Shown here one piece after another: positions 17,714 through 25,889 of a stretch of 41,726 nt of DNA (its first letter is position 1; every line of letters begins with the position of its first letter). Both the position numbers and the translations under genes were made by a program. The DNA lies in the NCBI RefSeq assembly GCF_000621445.1, contig NZ_JHYI01000038.1, positions 1 through 41,726 of the forward strand. Reading direction: 5' to 3'. The notes beneath the pieces were generated by a model, which made no database searches, was not told the DNA's origin, and saw nothing but the letters and a program-made list of their open reading frames with translations. Origin of the DNA: Alkalihalobacillus bogoriensis ATCC BAA-922 (GTDB lineage Bacteria > Bacillota > Bacilli > Bacillales > Bacillaceae_F).

Positions 17714-18103
17714 TTGTGGATTAACTTATCAAATCAACGAATGGAACCTTTGTATGAACAAATCATTCAACAAGTCAAACAACAAATCATACAAGGAGAG
17801 CTTGTGGAAGAACAAGAATTGCCTTCCATTCGAATGCTCGCAAAGGAAAGCAACACAAGTGTGATTACTGTAAGACGTGCGTATGCTGAACTTGAAAGAG
17901 AAGGATATATCTATACAAAACAAGGAAAAGGCTGTTTTGTTACGAGTCGACCAAAAGAAGAACTTCGCCACAATTCAGAAGAAGAGTTTCAAAAAGAAGT
18001 TGATGAACTTTTTCTGAAAGGACAGCGGCTCGGATTTTCAATGGATGAGATGAACACAATGATCCAGGCTACGATAAAGACGAAAGGGGAAGATAAGAAA
18101 TGA
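17714..18103 (+). CDS. GntR-family regulator, YtrA type (129 aa)
   Basis: A short GntR protein. Residues 1-70 form the winged helix-turn-helix (PLYEQIIQQVKQQIIQGEL, LPSIRMLAKESNTSVITVRRAYAELEREGYI, GKGCFV) and only a small helical tail follows, as in the YtrA subfamily. Such regulators are usually repressors of a linked ABC transporter. The TTG at 17714 lies 5 nt after AGGTGG; the GTG at 17705 overlaps this site. Its TGA overlaps the ATG of the ATPase gene, so the three genes form one operon, probably autoregulated through the dyad at 17676-17700. Confidence 0.85.
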   Translation: MWINLSNQRMEPLYEQIIQQVKQQIIQGELVEEQELPSIRMLAKESNTSVITVRRAYAELEREGYIYTKQGKGCFVTSRPKEELRHNSEEEFQKEVDELFLKGQRLGFSMDEMNTMIQATIKTKGEDKK

Positions 18104-18951
18104 CATATTCGATTTGTGTTAGCGGTGGGATCATTAATTACCCTATATTTCAACTTGGCCCAATCAATGTAAATATACATAAAGGGTTTATCACAGCCAT
18201 TATTGGTAGAAATGGTGCAGGAAAAACAACTTTCCTCCGCGGAATTGTCAATGAACGTCCGTTTGATGCAGGTACTCAACGAATTGAAGGGCTTTCTTAT
18301 CAAACGGACCGGATTGAATTGAACGGAAAAGTAAGTTATGTATCAGAACATGTCAATATGTATGGTAGCTTTTCATGCCAGGAAGCGATTGAATTTATTT
18401 CTAATTGTCACGAAAACTGGGATACGCAATTGGAAAAAAAACTTATTGAACGATTTCAATTACCATTACAAAAAAAAGTAGATGATTTATCAAAAGGAAT
18501 GGAAATTAAATTAAATTTCTTACTCGGTGTTTGTTTTCATCCGACTGTACTTCTTTTAGATGAGCCTACGGCAGGGTTAGATCCAATTTCCCGAAAGGAA
18601 ATGTTAGCTGTTGTCCAAGATTTTATGTTAGACGAATCTCGAACGGTTCTTTTTTCATCTCATATTACGACCGATTTTGAACAAATTGCTGATTATATTA
18701 TTTATATGAAAGATGGCCAAGTTGCATTAGCGGGTCAAAAAGAAGAACTGATAGAACGATACCGCTATTTTTCTACAAGAGAACAGCATTTGAACGCTAA
18801 AGTAGAAGGATGTAAAAGAACAAAAGCAGGTACGGTTGGTGTTGTTTGTGCAACAGAACAGGACTTTCTTCCACAGGCTGAATGTCGCTCGCCAACACTA
18901 GATGAACTTTTAGAATTTGTTGTTGAAACACCTTCGGAGGTGAAGGAATGA
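18100..18951 (+). CDS. ABC transporter ATP-binding protein (283 aa)
   Basis: An ATPase subunit with Walker A GRNGAGKTT at about residues 37-45, a degenerate signature LSKGMEIKL at about 129, Walker B VLLLDEPTAGLD at about 151-162 and the switch histidine in FSSHITTD. The rare signature LSKGM is common in YtrB/YhcG-type ATPases linked to small GntR regulators. The last 70 residues are less conserved. It starts inside the stop of the GntR gene and ends inside the start of the permease gene. It should drive export or sensing by the following membrane protein; the substrate is not known. Confidence 0.85.
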   Translation: MTYSICVSGGIINYPIFQLGPINVNIHKGFITAIIGRNGAGKTTFLRGIVNERPFDAGTQRIEGLSYQTDRIELNGKVSYVSEHVNMYGSFSCQEAIEFISNCHENWDTQLEKKLIERFQLPLQKKVDDLSKGMEIKLNFLLGVCFHPTVLLLDEPTAGLDPISRKEMLAVVQDFMLDESRTVLFSSHITTDFEQIADYIIYMKDGQVALAGQKEELIERYRYFSTREQHLNAKVEGCKRTKAGTVGVVCATEQDFLPQAECRSPTLDELLEFVVETPSEVKE

Positions 18952-20045
18952 CACCGTTAATCAAACGAGACTTTCGTTCATTACGACCAATTGCTATTAT
19001 TATGATTCCATTGCTAGTATTATTTGCGATATTTTTATTTTCTTCAGCTCGAAATGCGAATGAGTTTAGAGCAGATACGCTTATTTTTTTTATATTTGGA
19101 TTTGTGTTATTTTTTAGTTATGGAATGCTTTCACAAGTTTGCCGAACCGAAGCGTGGAATGGTGTTCAGCATAGAGTTAGGCAACTGCCTTTTTCATTTA
19201 CGAAAATTGTATTGTCCCGTTATATCACATCTTTTTTGCTCATAAGTATATTATCTAGTATTTTGTTCCTTAGTTATGGAATAGGAAGGTGGACAACAGG
19301 GGGATTTTTTGTTTCAAGTGAAATCTTTTTTATGTCACTTGTCATTTTAAGTGTGATATTTGTAGCCCATGCTCTTTATTTGTTTTTTTATTTTTCTTAT
19401 GGACCAACTGTAGCATCGTGGTCGATTCGTATTAGTACGGTGTTTCTTCTCGTTTCGTTTCTCTTTTCTACTGTGTATATGAACCATGAAACTCAGATTT
19501 ATCCTGAACGCTTATGTGTATTTTTATTTATTGCCTCTCTGTTGTTTTATTGCGGTTCTTTTATAATCTCGAGATTTTGTTATGAACATATTTATGAGAT
19601 GAAAAGAGTCATAAAGGCTACGTTGTTATTTTTACTTTTTGGTGTGATTTGTCTTTTCTTTGTTTATTTCTTCTCTCTAGTTCCAGCGAGCCAACAAATT
19701 CATTCTGTCGAAGAATACGTTGAGTCAATATCCGTCGTATCGACTGAATTAAAATGGAAGCAAGAGCGTGTCATTGAAATTACGATTGAACTTGAGGCGC
19801 CAAGCTGGAGTTTTTATAAAGGCTTCAATCATTTTAATCCAATTACTTTATATATTGGGGATGAAGAGATGCGACAAACGGATGCTGTGGAAAGTGTGAA
19901 TGATTTTGGCTCAACACTAATACTCACGTATGACATTCGAGTACATAATGAAATGGAATTACGAGAAAGTGAATTACCTCCTGACCTGCAATTAACATTT
20001 TATCGTCATGGAGTCGAACCTTTACGAATCATACCGATCGAATAA
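18948..20045 (+). CDS. ABC transporter membrane subunit (365 aa)
   Basis: A hydrophobic protein with six or seven membrane segments in the first 250 residues (IAIIMIPLLVLFAIFLF, TLIFFIFGFVLFFSYG, FLLISILSSILFLSYGI, VIFVAHALYLFFYF, ISTVFLLVSFLF, ATLLFLLFGVICLFFVYFF). A soluble C-terminal domain of about 110 residues (YVESISVVSTELKWKQERV) follows. It resembles permeases of YtrCD type by context, but I see no specific family motif. The ATG overlaps the ATPase stop. No clear terminator follows; the gap to yrrS is 81 nt. Confidence 0.75.
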   Translation: MTPLIKRDFRSLRPIAIIMIPLLVLFAIFLFSSARNANEFRADTLIFFIFGFVLFFSYGMLSQVCRTEAWNGVQHRVRQLPFSFTKIVLSRYITSFLLISILSSILFLSYGIGRWTTGGFFVSSEIFFMSLVILSVIFVAHALYLFFYFSYGPTVASWSIRISTVFLLVSFLFSTVYMNHETQIYPERLCVFLFIASLLFYCGSFIISRFCYEHIYEMKRVIKATLLFLLFGVICLFFVYFFSLVPASQQIHSVEEYVESISVVSTELKWKQERVIEITIELEAPSWSFYKGFNHFNPITLYIGDEEMRQTDAVESVNDFGSTLILTYDIRVHNEMELRESELPPDLQLTFYRHGVEPLRIIPIE

Positions 20046-20126
20046 GTCAGAAGACTTAGGTGGGAAAATGTAGATTTAGGAGTTTTTCTGATAGTATAAT
20101 AGAGAAAACAGGAGGTAATACACACA

Positions 20127-20711
20127 ATGGAATTTCAAACTCGTTCTTTGCAAAGACAGAAGCTAAAACGAAAAAATCGGATTCTTAACGTTTCCATTAC
20201 GATTCTTCTTCTCCTTATTATAGTATTTTCATATCAACTCTTCTTTAAGGGTGAACGAAACCAAGATGTGATAGCAGACTATGAAGAAAGTGAAGGAGAA
20301 GGAAATGAAACGGAAAATCAAGTGCACGATGATAGGAATGACCAAGACCTTACTGTAGACGAAGAAGCTAGTGAAGATGAGGACACTGAAGAAACAGAAG
20401 AACGGACCGATGGAGATTGGGAACCGATAGGAACAGCACAACAAGATAATGGTCAATTTGAAGCGGATTTTTCAAAGGGCAGCGTGAACTGGAATGAAAT
20501 GACACAGGCCCTGCAGTATGCTACTGGGTTATCAGACGATGAAATGGAAATTTGGTGGCTAGGAAATGGTGGCAATCTTCAAAGTGCTGTTGGAATTGTA
20601 AGTACGTTTGAAAATAAAAATACACCTTATGAAGTTCGCCTTGAATGGGTGACAAATGAAGGCTGGCAACCGGTGTCTGTTGAACAACTTGACAGCAACC
20701 CGCGCCAATAA
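20127..20711 (+). CDS. yrrS: DUF1510 membrane-anchored protein, YrrS-like (194 aa)
   Basis: A short basic cytoplasmic head, one transmembrane helix (residues about 21-40, LNVSITILLLLIIVFSYQLF), a very acidic low-complexity linker (about 48-95), then the extracytoplasmic DUF1510 domain (DWEPIGTAQ, WNEMTQALQYATGLSDDEMEIWWLGNGG). In B. subtilis YrrS is encoded with the penicillin-binding protein PbpI; here pbpI is absent and yrrS follows the ABC operon. AGGAGG lies 12 nt ahead of the ATG. The cell-wall link is inferred only from that association. Confidence 0.85.
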   Translation: MEFQTRSLQRQKLKRKNRILNVSITILLLLIIVFSYQLFFKGERNQDVIADYEESEGEGNETENQVHDDRNDQDLTVDEEASEDEDTEETEERTDGDWEPIGTAQQDNGQFEADFSKGSVNWNEMTQALQYATGLSDDEMEIWWLGNGGNLQSAVGIVSTFENKNTPYEVRLEWVTNEGWQPVSVEQLDSNPRQ

Positions 20712-20716
20712 TTGAG

Positions 20717-20749
20717 AAAATGACCGCAAATGATGCGGTCATTTTGCTT
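20717..20749. terminator. Bidirectional terminator between yrrS and yrzA
   Basis: AAAATGACCGCA (20717-20728) pairs perfectly with TGCGGTCATTTT (20734-20745); A- and T-rich flanks serve both strands. The yrzA stop codon (20739-20741) lies within the stem. Confidence 0.85.
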
Positions 20750-20942
20750 TGAAATGAACTACAGCACTGTACAACGTTGAACCTGTTTTGGGATGAATAT
20801 GGACGTGGTGGTGAATCGAATGGACGTGAAGCAACAATACTTTATTGTTTTCGATTTGTTCATTTATTTGTTGTTCCAGTTTAGCTATCGATTCAGCTTC
20901 AAAAAGTTCAATCTTATCTTCAATTCTTTCAAGGTTAAGCAA
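20739..20942 (-). CDS. yrzA: DUF2536 protein, YrzA-like (67 aa)
   Basis: The sequence (KIELFEAESIAKLEQQINEQIENNKVLLLHVHSI, then YSAVVHFKAK at the end) matches the small DUF2536/YrzA family of Bacillus, which has no known function. A His-rich stretch (HSIHHHVHIH) could bind metal, but this is only a remark. The start is TTG at 20942, 7 nt after AAAGGAGAG on the minus strand. It is convergent with yrrS, sharing the terminator, and divergent from mtnN, with about 130 bp between the two. Confidence 0.8.
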   Translation of the reverse strand: MLNLERIEDKIELFEAESIAKLEQQINEQIENNKVLLLHVHSIHHHVHIHPKTGSTLYSAVVHFKAK

Positions 20943-21072
20943 TGATAATCTCTCCTTTCTTCCTTAACATACCAGAAAAAGAAAAGAAGTGAAAACAAAA
21001 CGATAACAATGTATACTATAAGTTGGTATTGACAACCTATAAAGAATAAGAATGGTAGGAAGGGTTGGTCTT

Positions 21073-21765
21073 GTGAAAATTGGTATCATTGGAGCAATGC
21101 AAGAAGAAGTTGAATTATTAAAAAGTAAAATTGACAATCGAGAAGACAACACGATAGCTGGATGTGAATTTCATAGTGGACAAATAGAAGGTGTAGAAGT
21201 AGTATTGTTAAAATCTGGTATTGGAAAAGTGAATGCTGCAGTAGGAACGACATTACTCATTCAACTTTATAAACCAGATGTTGTTATTAATACGGGCTCT
21301 GCAGGTGGATTTAATGAACAATTAAAAGTAGGGGACTTAGTCATTTCTACTGAGGTTCGCTATAACGACGTAGATGCAACTGTGTTTGGTTATGAATTTG
21401 GTCAAGTTCCGCAAATGCCAGCTTATTATCAACCAGATGAAAAATTAGTAGCAGTAGCAGAGGAAAGTTCAAAAACAGTCGGTATTCATTCTGCTAAAGG
21501 GTTAATTGTTTCTGGAGATTCGTTTATGAGTGATCATGCGGTTGTTGAGTCGTTAAAGCAAAGGTTTCAACAACCTCAATGTGCAGAAATGGAAGCTGGG
21601 GCGATTGCGCAAGTTTGTCACCAATTCAGTTGTCCTTTTGTCATTATTCGTTCTCTTTCTGATATTGCGGGGTCTGATGCGAAAGTATCCTACGAACAAT
21701 TTTTAGAAACAGCATCTGTTCATTCGGCTAAGCTTGTATTATCCATGGTGGAAAAATTAGGGTAG
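21073..21765 (+). CDS. mtnN: MTA/SAH nucleosidase MtnN (230 aa)
   Basis: Hydrolyses 5'-methylthioadenosine and S-adenosylhomocysteine, in methionine salvage and SAM recycling. Motifs: [15 protein letters not shown] with catalytic Glu, [23 protein letters not shown], the substrate-binding [10 protein letters not shown] and SLSDIAG with catalytic Asp. The GTG at 21073 is preceded by AGGAAGGG with 8 nt spacing; the resulting 230 residues match the family (231 in B. subtilis). Upstream, TATACT at 21012 may be a -10 element. yrrT and mccAB, neighbours in B. subtilis, are missing. Confidence 0.93.
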   Translation: MKIGIIGAMQEEVELLKSKIDNREDNTIAGCEFHSGQIEGVEVVLLKSGIGKVNAAVGTTLLIQLYKPDVVINTGSAGGFNEQLKVGDLVISTEVRYNDVDATVFGYEFGQVPQMPAYYQPDEKLVAVAEESSKTVGIHSAKGLIVSGDSFMSDHAVVESLKQRFQQPQCAEMEAGAIAQVCHQFSCPFVIIRSLSDIAGSDAKVSYEQFLETASVHSAKLVLSMVEKLG

Positions 21766-21861
21766 CCTTTACCCTTCTTTTCCATTTCTCCCTCTGATTC
21801 CATACTTCTAATCTAGTATAGCCATGCTACAATAGGAAATGGATATAGGAGGATGATAGAA

Positions 21862-22110
21862 TTGGATGAAAAACAATTAAAAACATTAAAAGACAAAGTT
21901 GAAGATTATCGTCGGTTTGCCTATATTCTTTTATCATTAGGGATATTCCTTTTTATAGGCATTTTAATTCCAAATGACAACAATGGAACAGCGATTGAAC
22001 CAAGTCATTTTATTATTGCGGTCTTTGTTATGCTCGGGGCATCAATTTTCTTTCATCGAAAAGCAATATATTATCAAAAACTTGTAAATAATGATGGCGA
22101 AATAGAATAA
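21862..22110 (+). CDS. yrhC: YrhC-like membrane protein (82 aa)
   Basis: Two transmembrane helices (about 17-33, YILLSLGIFLFIGILI, and about 48-65, FIIAVFVMLGASIFF) sit between short charged ends, as in YrhC-family proteins of Bacillaceae, function unknown. The TTG at 21862 lies 9 nt after AGGAGG; the ATG at 21853 directly abuts the ribosome binding site. In B. subtilis yrhC ends the mtnN-mccA-mccB operon; here it follows mtnN directly, 96 nt downstream. Confidence 0.75.
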   Translation: MDEKQLKTLKDKVEDYRRFAYILLSLGIFLFIGILIPNDNNGTAIEPSHFIIAVFVMLGASIFFHRKAIYYQKLVNNDGEIE

Positions 22111-22126
22111 TAAGAAAAATAAAGGA

Positions 22127-22168
22127 GTTCCAGTTCATTTTGTTGAAATGAACTGGAACTTTTTTTTG
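22127..22168 (+). terminator. Terminator after yrhC
   Basis: GTTCCAGTTCATTT (22127-22140) pairs perfectly with its complement at 22146-22159 over a 5-nt loop, followed by eight T residues. Confidence 0.9.
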
Positions 22169-22172
22169 TAAG

Positions 22173-22208
22173 ATAAGAAAGCATAAAAATTTTGGTCTAG
22201 CAGTGAAG
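22173..22208. repeat. Left end of the dispersed repeat, copy 3 (truncated)
   Basis: ATAAGAAAG, ATTTTGGT and AGCAGTGAAG match the first 35 bp of the copies at 548 and 4751; the rest is missing. It follows immediately after a terminator, as copy 2 does. Confidence 0.7.
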
Positions 22209-22341
22209 GACGTTAAGATGGGTTGTGACTATGGTGCAATAAACCGTATACGAATTCCAGAGAGAAAGGAGATTGTCGCTGTTAGGAAAAGAAGAACGTT
22301 AAAGAGGGATGAGATAAAACAACGGAAGTAAAGAAGTGTTT

Positions 22342-22387
22342 CCGAAGGGAATGAGATGTCCACCCTCTCATTCCTTCGGTTTTTTTG
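22342..22387 (+). terminator. Plus-strand terminator of no assigned gene
   Basis: CCGAAGGGAATGAGA (22342-22356) pairs with TCTCATTCCTTCGG (22366-22379) with one bulged G, followed by seven T residues. No supported gene lies between the yrhC terminator and this one. It may belong to a lost gene or to a small RNA transcribed from 22200-22340. Confidence 0.75.
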
Positions 22388-22394
22388 TTTGTTA

Positions 22395-23024
22395 TCATCC
22401 TTTTGTTTCCGCTTCTTTTATCGTTTGTAGAAAATGATGGAGAATTCGAGCCGTTAAACCCCATATGACATGCTCATCATAATAATAGAATAGCTCAGTA
22501 AAGGTATGTGTCCGCTTATTATACTTTGATTGGTTCGGAATTTTATTAAAAGGAAATTGTTTACCAGGTTCAAAGTGAATGTTTGTTTCAAATGTTTCAG
22601 GCTCCATTTCTAAAAGTGTTGAAAGTGGAACAGTAAAGACAGAGTCGACTTCTTGTGGATTAGGTGAAAGAGTGGCGTTTTTATTGATTTCACCTAAGTA
22701 TGGATAAATAATCCCCCGAAATGGGGTGACAAGGATATCTAATGGTGCAATGACTTCTATCTCTTGGACTTGTATACCTAACTCCTCACATAGTTCTCTT
22801 TTGGCGGTATCGGCATAGGAAATGTCTTCTTTGTCTACTTTACCTCCTGGAAAACAAATCTCACCAGGCTGACTTTGTAATGTAAATGCACGCACTTCAA
22901 ACAAAATGTGAGCGTCACCATGTCGTTCACAAAGGGGAAGCATCACTGCAGACTTCATGACATCTTTGCTACCTAAGATGGTAGCGGTACGAGATTGGAA
23001 TTGGTGCTTAAGTTTATCGATCAA
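22395..23024 (-). CDS. Nudix hydrolase, CoA-pyrophosphatase-like (209 aa)
   Basis: The Nudix box GGKVDKEDISYADTAKRELCEELG is present (residues about 76-99), and just before it LFEVRAFTLQSQPGEICFPGG matches the NuCoA motif of CoA pyrophosphatases (YeaB/PCD1 type), which split CoA into phosphopantetheine and adenosine bisphosphate. I chose the TTG at 23024: AAGGGG lies 8 nt ahead on the minus strand. An open frame continues 57 codons upstream but that part is encoded by the dispersed repeat and is not real protein. It is separated from the S9 gene by a terminator and repeat copy 4. Confidence 0.85.
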   Translation of the reverse strand: MIDKLKHQFQSRTATILGSKDVMKSAVMLPLCERHGDAHILFEVRAFTLQSQPGEICFPGGKVDKEDISYADTAKRELCEELGIQVQEIEVIAPLDILVTPFRGIIYPYLGEINKNATLSPNPQEVDSVFTVPLSTLLEMEPETFETNIHFEPGKQFPFNKIPNQSKYNKRTHTFTELFYYYDEHVIWGLTARILHHFLQTIKEAETKG

Positions 23025-23054
23025 AGTCTCATCCCCTTGTTGTTTTTTTATCAT

Positions 23055-23147
23055 ATAAGAAAGAATTTTGGTATAGCAGTAGTTTGAAAGCTTATAGAAT
23101 AGCTCCGCACTTCGCTTGAAAGAAAAGACGCTCCGCGTTTTTCTTAT
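23055..23147. repeat. Dispersed repeat, copy 4 (internally deleted, 93 bp)
   Basis: Both ends (ATAAGAAAG and CGCGTTTTTCTTAT) are kept but the central part, including the AGAGCACTTGGG block, is gone. The direct repeat TATCAT occurs at both junctions (23049-23054 and 23145-23150) and may be a target duplication. It lies between the S9 terminator and the Nudix start. Confidence 0.75.
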
Positions 23148-23162
23148 CATAACAAAATCGGA

Positions 23163-23201
23163 TAAAAAAGAAAAAGCTTTTGCCCAATTGGGCAAAAGCT
23201 T
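23163..23201 (-). terminator. Terminator of the S9 peptidase gene
   Basis: A perfect 12-bp stem AAGCTTTTGCCC/GGGCAAAAGCTT (23174-23185 with 23190-23201) with a 4-nt loop; on the minus strand it is followed by a T-rich tract. Confidence 0.9.
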
Positions 23202-23206
23202 GATTA

Positions 23207-25189
23207 TTACATTTTCTTATTAAACCAATTTACAAGATGTTCTAATCGTTCAAGGCGTAAATGAGGAGGACCACTTCGCGAGAGCTCATGGTTTGATTCT
23301 GGGAATCGAACAAACATTGTATCTTTCTTTTGATGCTTTAATGCAATGTATAGCTGTTCTGCCTGTTCTATTGGACAACGATAATCATTTTCTCCATGTA
23401 AAATAAGGAGTGGTGTTTCAATTTGTTTTACATAACGAAGAGGAGAGTGGTACCATAGTTTTTCAGGGTCTTCTAAGAAACAAGAACCGATTTCCCATTT
23501 TGTAAAGAAGTAGCCGATATCACTGACTCCATAAAAACTCGTCCAGTTGGAAATCGAGCGTAATGTAGCGGCCGCTTTGAAACGGTTTGTATGTCCGACA
23601 ATCCAGTTCGTCATAAATCCACCGTAACTTCCTCCTGTTACACCTAAGCGACTCTCGTCGATAAAATCATATTGTTCAAGAACATAATCAACAGAGGCCA
23701 TTAAATCTTCATAATCCATACCACCATAATCGCCACGACAAGCATCAACGAATTTTTGGCCATAGCCGTGACTTCCGCGAGGGTTCATAAACAATACAGC
23801 ATACCCTTGTGCCGCGAGCACTTGGAGCTCATGGAAAAATGAATTAGCATACATCGCATGAGGCCCACCGTGGATTTCTAATATCATCGGATATTTTTTT
23901 CCTTCCTCAAATCCAATGGGCTTCATTAACCAGCCATGAATATCCCAGCCATCTTTTGAAGGGGCCGTTATTGGTTCAGGCAAAGATAAATCTACTTCAC
24001 GTAAAAAAGCTTCATTAACGTTTGTGAGGCGCTTCTTTCCTTTTTCTCCAATTGTTAAGGAGTATAAGTCACCAGGGTTTGATGGGTCACTAATCGCCAA
24101 TACAGCAAGGTTTGATTTGACATGAACATCGAAGCCGAATACATGACCAACTTCATGATAAATCGCTGTAATCTCATTGTTTAATTCAATTTGGTAAAGA
24201 CCTGTATTTCCATTTTCACTTGCAGTAAAAAATATACGGTCTCCGTCTTTTGACCAAACTGGACCAGGATTTGGATGTCCTGACCTCGCATCTGAAATTG
24301 CTGCATCACCAATGTGAACATCCCATGTTTTTGTAATGCATTCTTTTCGCTTTGTTTCGAGATTAATTAAATAGATTTGGTTAATTGTTGCACCAGAATA
24401 CTCAAGCTCATGTCCAAAACAAGCGATTGTTTTTCCATCAGGGGACCATGTCGGCTTTTGGAATATACCTTTTTCATTCGTTAGTAGTGTTAGTTCACCT
24501 GTTGAAACGGTGAGGGTAAAAATATCGGAAATGATTTGATAATCGGAATCTTCAGTTCGATTGGCGGTAATTGCTAATTGTTCTCCATTTGGAGACCAAG
24601 AAAAGGCTTGATGATCAAAAGGACCATATGTTAATTGTTTGATTTCTTTTGTTTTCACTTGGACGATTGCTATGTGTGTGTATGTTTCATTTGCAAACCC
24701 AGCAGCGTCTGATTTATAGCTTAGACGATTAATAACCAATGGTTCACTTTTTTTCTTTTCTTGGTTCTTTTCCTCTTTATCCTCAATGCTTTCCTCAATT
24801 TTTAATGAAGTTTGGATAGCAAGTTGTGATCCATCTGGAGACCATAGTGGGTTGGAAACACCGTTTTTACAAAAGGTTACTTGTTGCGCTTCTCCACCAG
24901 ATGTTTGGATAAGCCAAACTTGAGGTTTTCCTGAACGGTTTGAGATAAAAGCGATGGAACTTCCATCAGGTGACCAACGAGGAGAGTGGTCACGAACTTT
25001 CCCGAACGTCCATTGTGTAAGTTTTCCGCTATGGAGGCATTGAATATATAAGTGCGATTGATATTCTTTTTCTTCATCGATAACTTGATGAATTTGTGCC
25101 AGTTTTGTACCACAAGGGGAAATTTGTGGTTCACTTACTACTTTAATGTTACATAAATCATCAATCGTCATTGGACGTTTGTTCGCCAT
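23207..25189 (-). CDS. S9-family acyl-peptide hydrolase/prolyl oligopeptidase, YuxL-like (660 aa)
   Basis: An alpha/beta-hydrolase serine peptidase with an N-terminal beta-propeller (residues 1-400, repeated WSPDGSSIAFIS-type blades) and a C-terminal catalytic domain. The triad is Ser521 (GGSYGGF), Asp602 (HGENDYRCP) and His634 (ESNHELS). Such enzymes remove N-acyl amino acids or split short peptides in the cytoplasm; no signal peptide is present. The ATG follows AGGAGGG by 8 nt on the minus strand. It lies 12 nt after the Lrp gene, so the two are one operon and the regulator probably responds to an amino acid or peptide. Confidence 0.9.
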   Translation of the reverse strand: MANKRPMTIDDLCNIKVVSEPQISPCGTKLAQIHQVIDEEKEYQSHLYIQCLHSGKLTQWTFGKVRDHSPRWSPDGSSIAFISNRSGKPQVWLIQTSGGEAQQVTFCKNGVSNPLWSPDGSQLAIQTSLKIEESIEDKEEKNQEKKKSEPLVINRLSYKSDAAGFANETYTHIAIVQVKTKEIKQLTYGPFDHQAFSWSPNGEQLAITANRTEDSDYQIISDIFTLTVSTGELTLLTNEKGIFQKPTWSPDGKTIACFGHELEYSGATINQIYLINLETKRKECITKTWDVHIGDAAISDARSGHPNPGPVWSKDGDRIFFTASENGNTGLYQIELNNEITAIYHEVGHVFGFDVHVKSNLAVLAISDPSNPGDLYSLTIGEKGKKRLTNVNEAFLREVDLSLPEPITAPSKDGWDIHGWLMKPIGFEEGKKYPMILEIHGGPHAMYANSFFHELQVLAAQGYAVLFMNPRGSHGYGQKFVDACRGDYGGMDYEDLMASVDYVLEQYDFIDESRLGVTGGSYGGFMTNWIVGHTNRFKAAATLRSISNWTSFYGVSDIGYFFTKWEIGSCFLEDPEKLWYHSPLRYVKQIETPLLILHGENDYRCPIEQAEQLYIALKHQKKDTMFVRFPESNHELSRSGPPHLRLERLEHLVNWFNKKM

Positions 25190-25201
25190 ATGTATACCCT
25201 C

Positions 25202-25648
25202 CTAGGATAAATCAAAAGTATTTTTATTAATTTCAAGTTGAATGATGACATTGGATTTTGTAATCCCAAGTATTCCATTAATTCTTTTTATAAACTCCGT
25301 GAGTTCGTCGTATGTTTTCATATTCACTTGTAATAACACCTGGTATTCACCTGTAATTAATGAAACATAACGGACTTCTTTATATTGTTTGACTTGTTCA
25401 ACAATATGTGTAAGTTGATTTGATGCAGCTGCTAATTGAATAATGGCAGCTACTTTCAGTCCTAGTGATATAGGATTTACAATTCCAACAACATCTATTA
25501 TGCCAGTTTCCACTAAGTTTTTATAGCGAGAACGGACAGTTTTTTCAGTGACCTCAAGACGATTAGCGATTTCTGTAAATGACATTCTACCGTCTTGGGA
25601 AAGAAGTTGGATAATTCCTCTATCAAGGCTATCAATATTCCCTTTCAA
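25202..25648 (-). CDS. Lrp/AsnC-family regulator (148 aa)
   Basis: N-terminal helix-turn-helix (DRGIIQLLSQDGRMSFTEIANRLEVTEKTVRSRYKNL, residues about 8-45) and a C-terminal RAM ligand domain (VRYVSLITGEYQVLLQVNM). These regulators bind small molecules, usually amino acids. Start TTG at 25648, 7 nt after AGGAGG. It precedes the S9 peptidase in one operon and is divergent from the response-regulator gene; the 241-bp gap holds GTATTAATAC near 25721, a possible site. It may control the peptidase or itself. Confidence 0.88.
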   Translation of the reverse strand: MKGNIDSLDRGIIQLLSQDGRMSFTEIANRLEVTEKTVRSRYKNLVETGIIDVVGIVNPISLGLKVAAIIQLAAASNQLTHIVEQVKQYKEVRYVSLITGEYQVLLQVNMKTYDELTEFIKRINGILGITKSNVIIQLEINKNTFDLS

Positions 25649-25889
25649 TGACTCACCTCCTATTTTAGGTAATGATTTCTCAAAAAACAGACTATTTAAG
25701 TTAATTATTATAGAAAAGTTGTATTAATACCTGCCAATATCACAAAAAAAATGACGGAATTTAGGTAGTATGTTTAGTATATGAAAAATAGAGAAAAAAC
25801 TCAATACTGTAAAAAGTTGTGATAAAATCGTATCAAGAGTATTCAAAAGTTATAGGGGTTAGGTGTATGAGAAGAAAGAGGGGTAGCTA

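Noticed and set aside
22218-22331. Plus-strand 37-codon ORF (MGCDYGAINR...)
   Set aside because: No clear ribosome binding site and no recognisable family, although the terminator after it leaves some doubt.
23025-23195. 57-codon N-terminal extension of the Nudix protein
   Set aside because: Encoded by repeat copy 4 and the S9 terminator, with no ribosome binding site; the TTG at 23024 has one.
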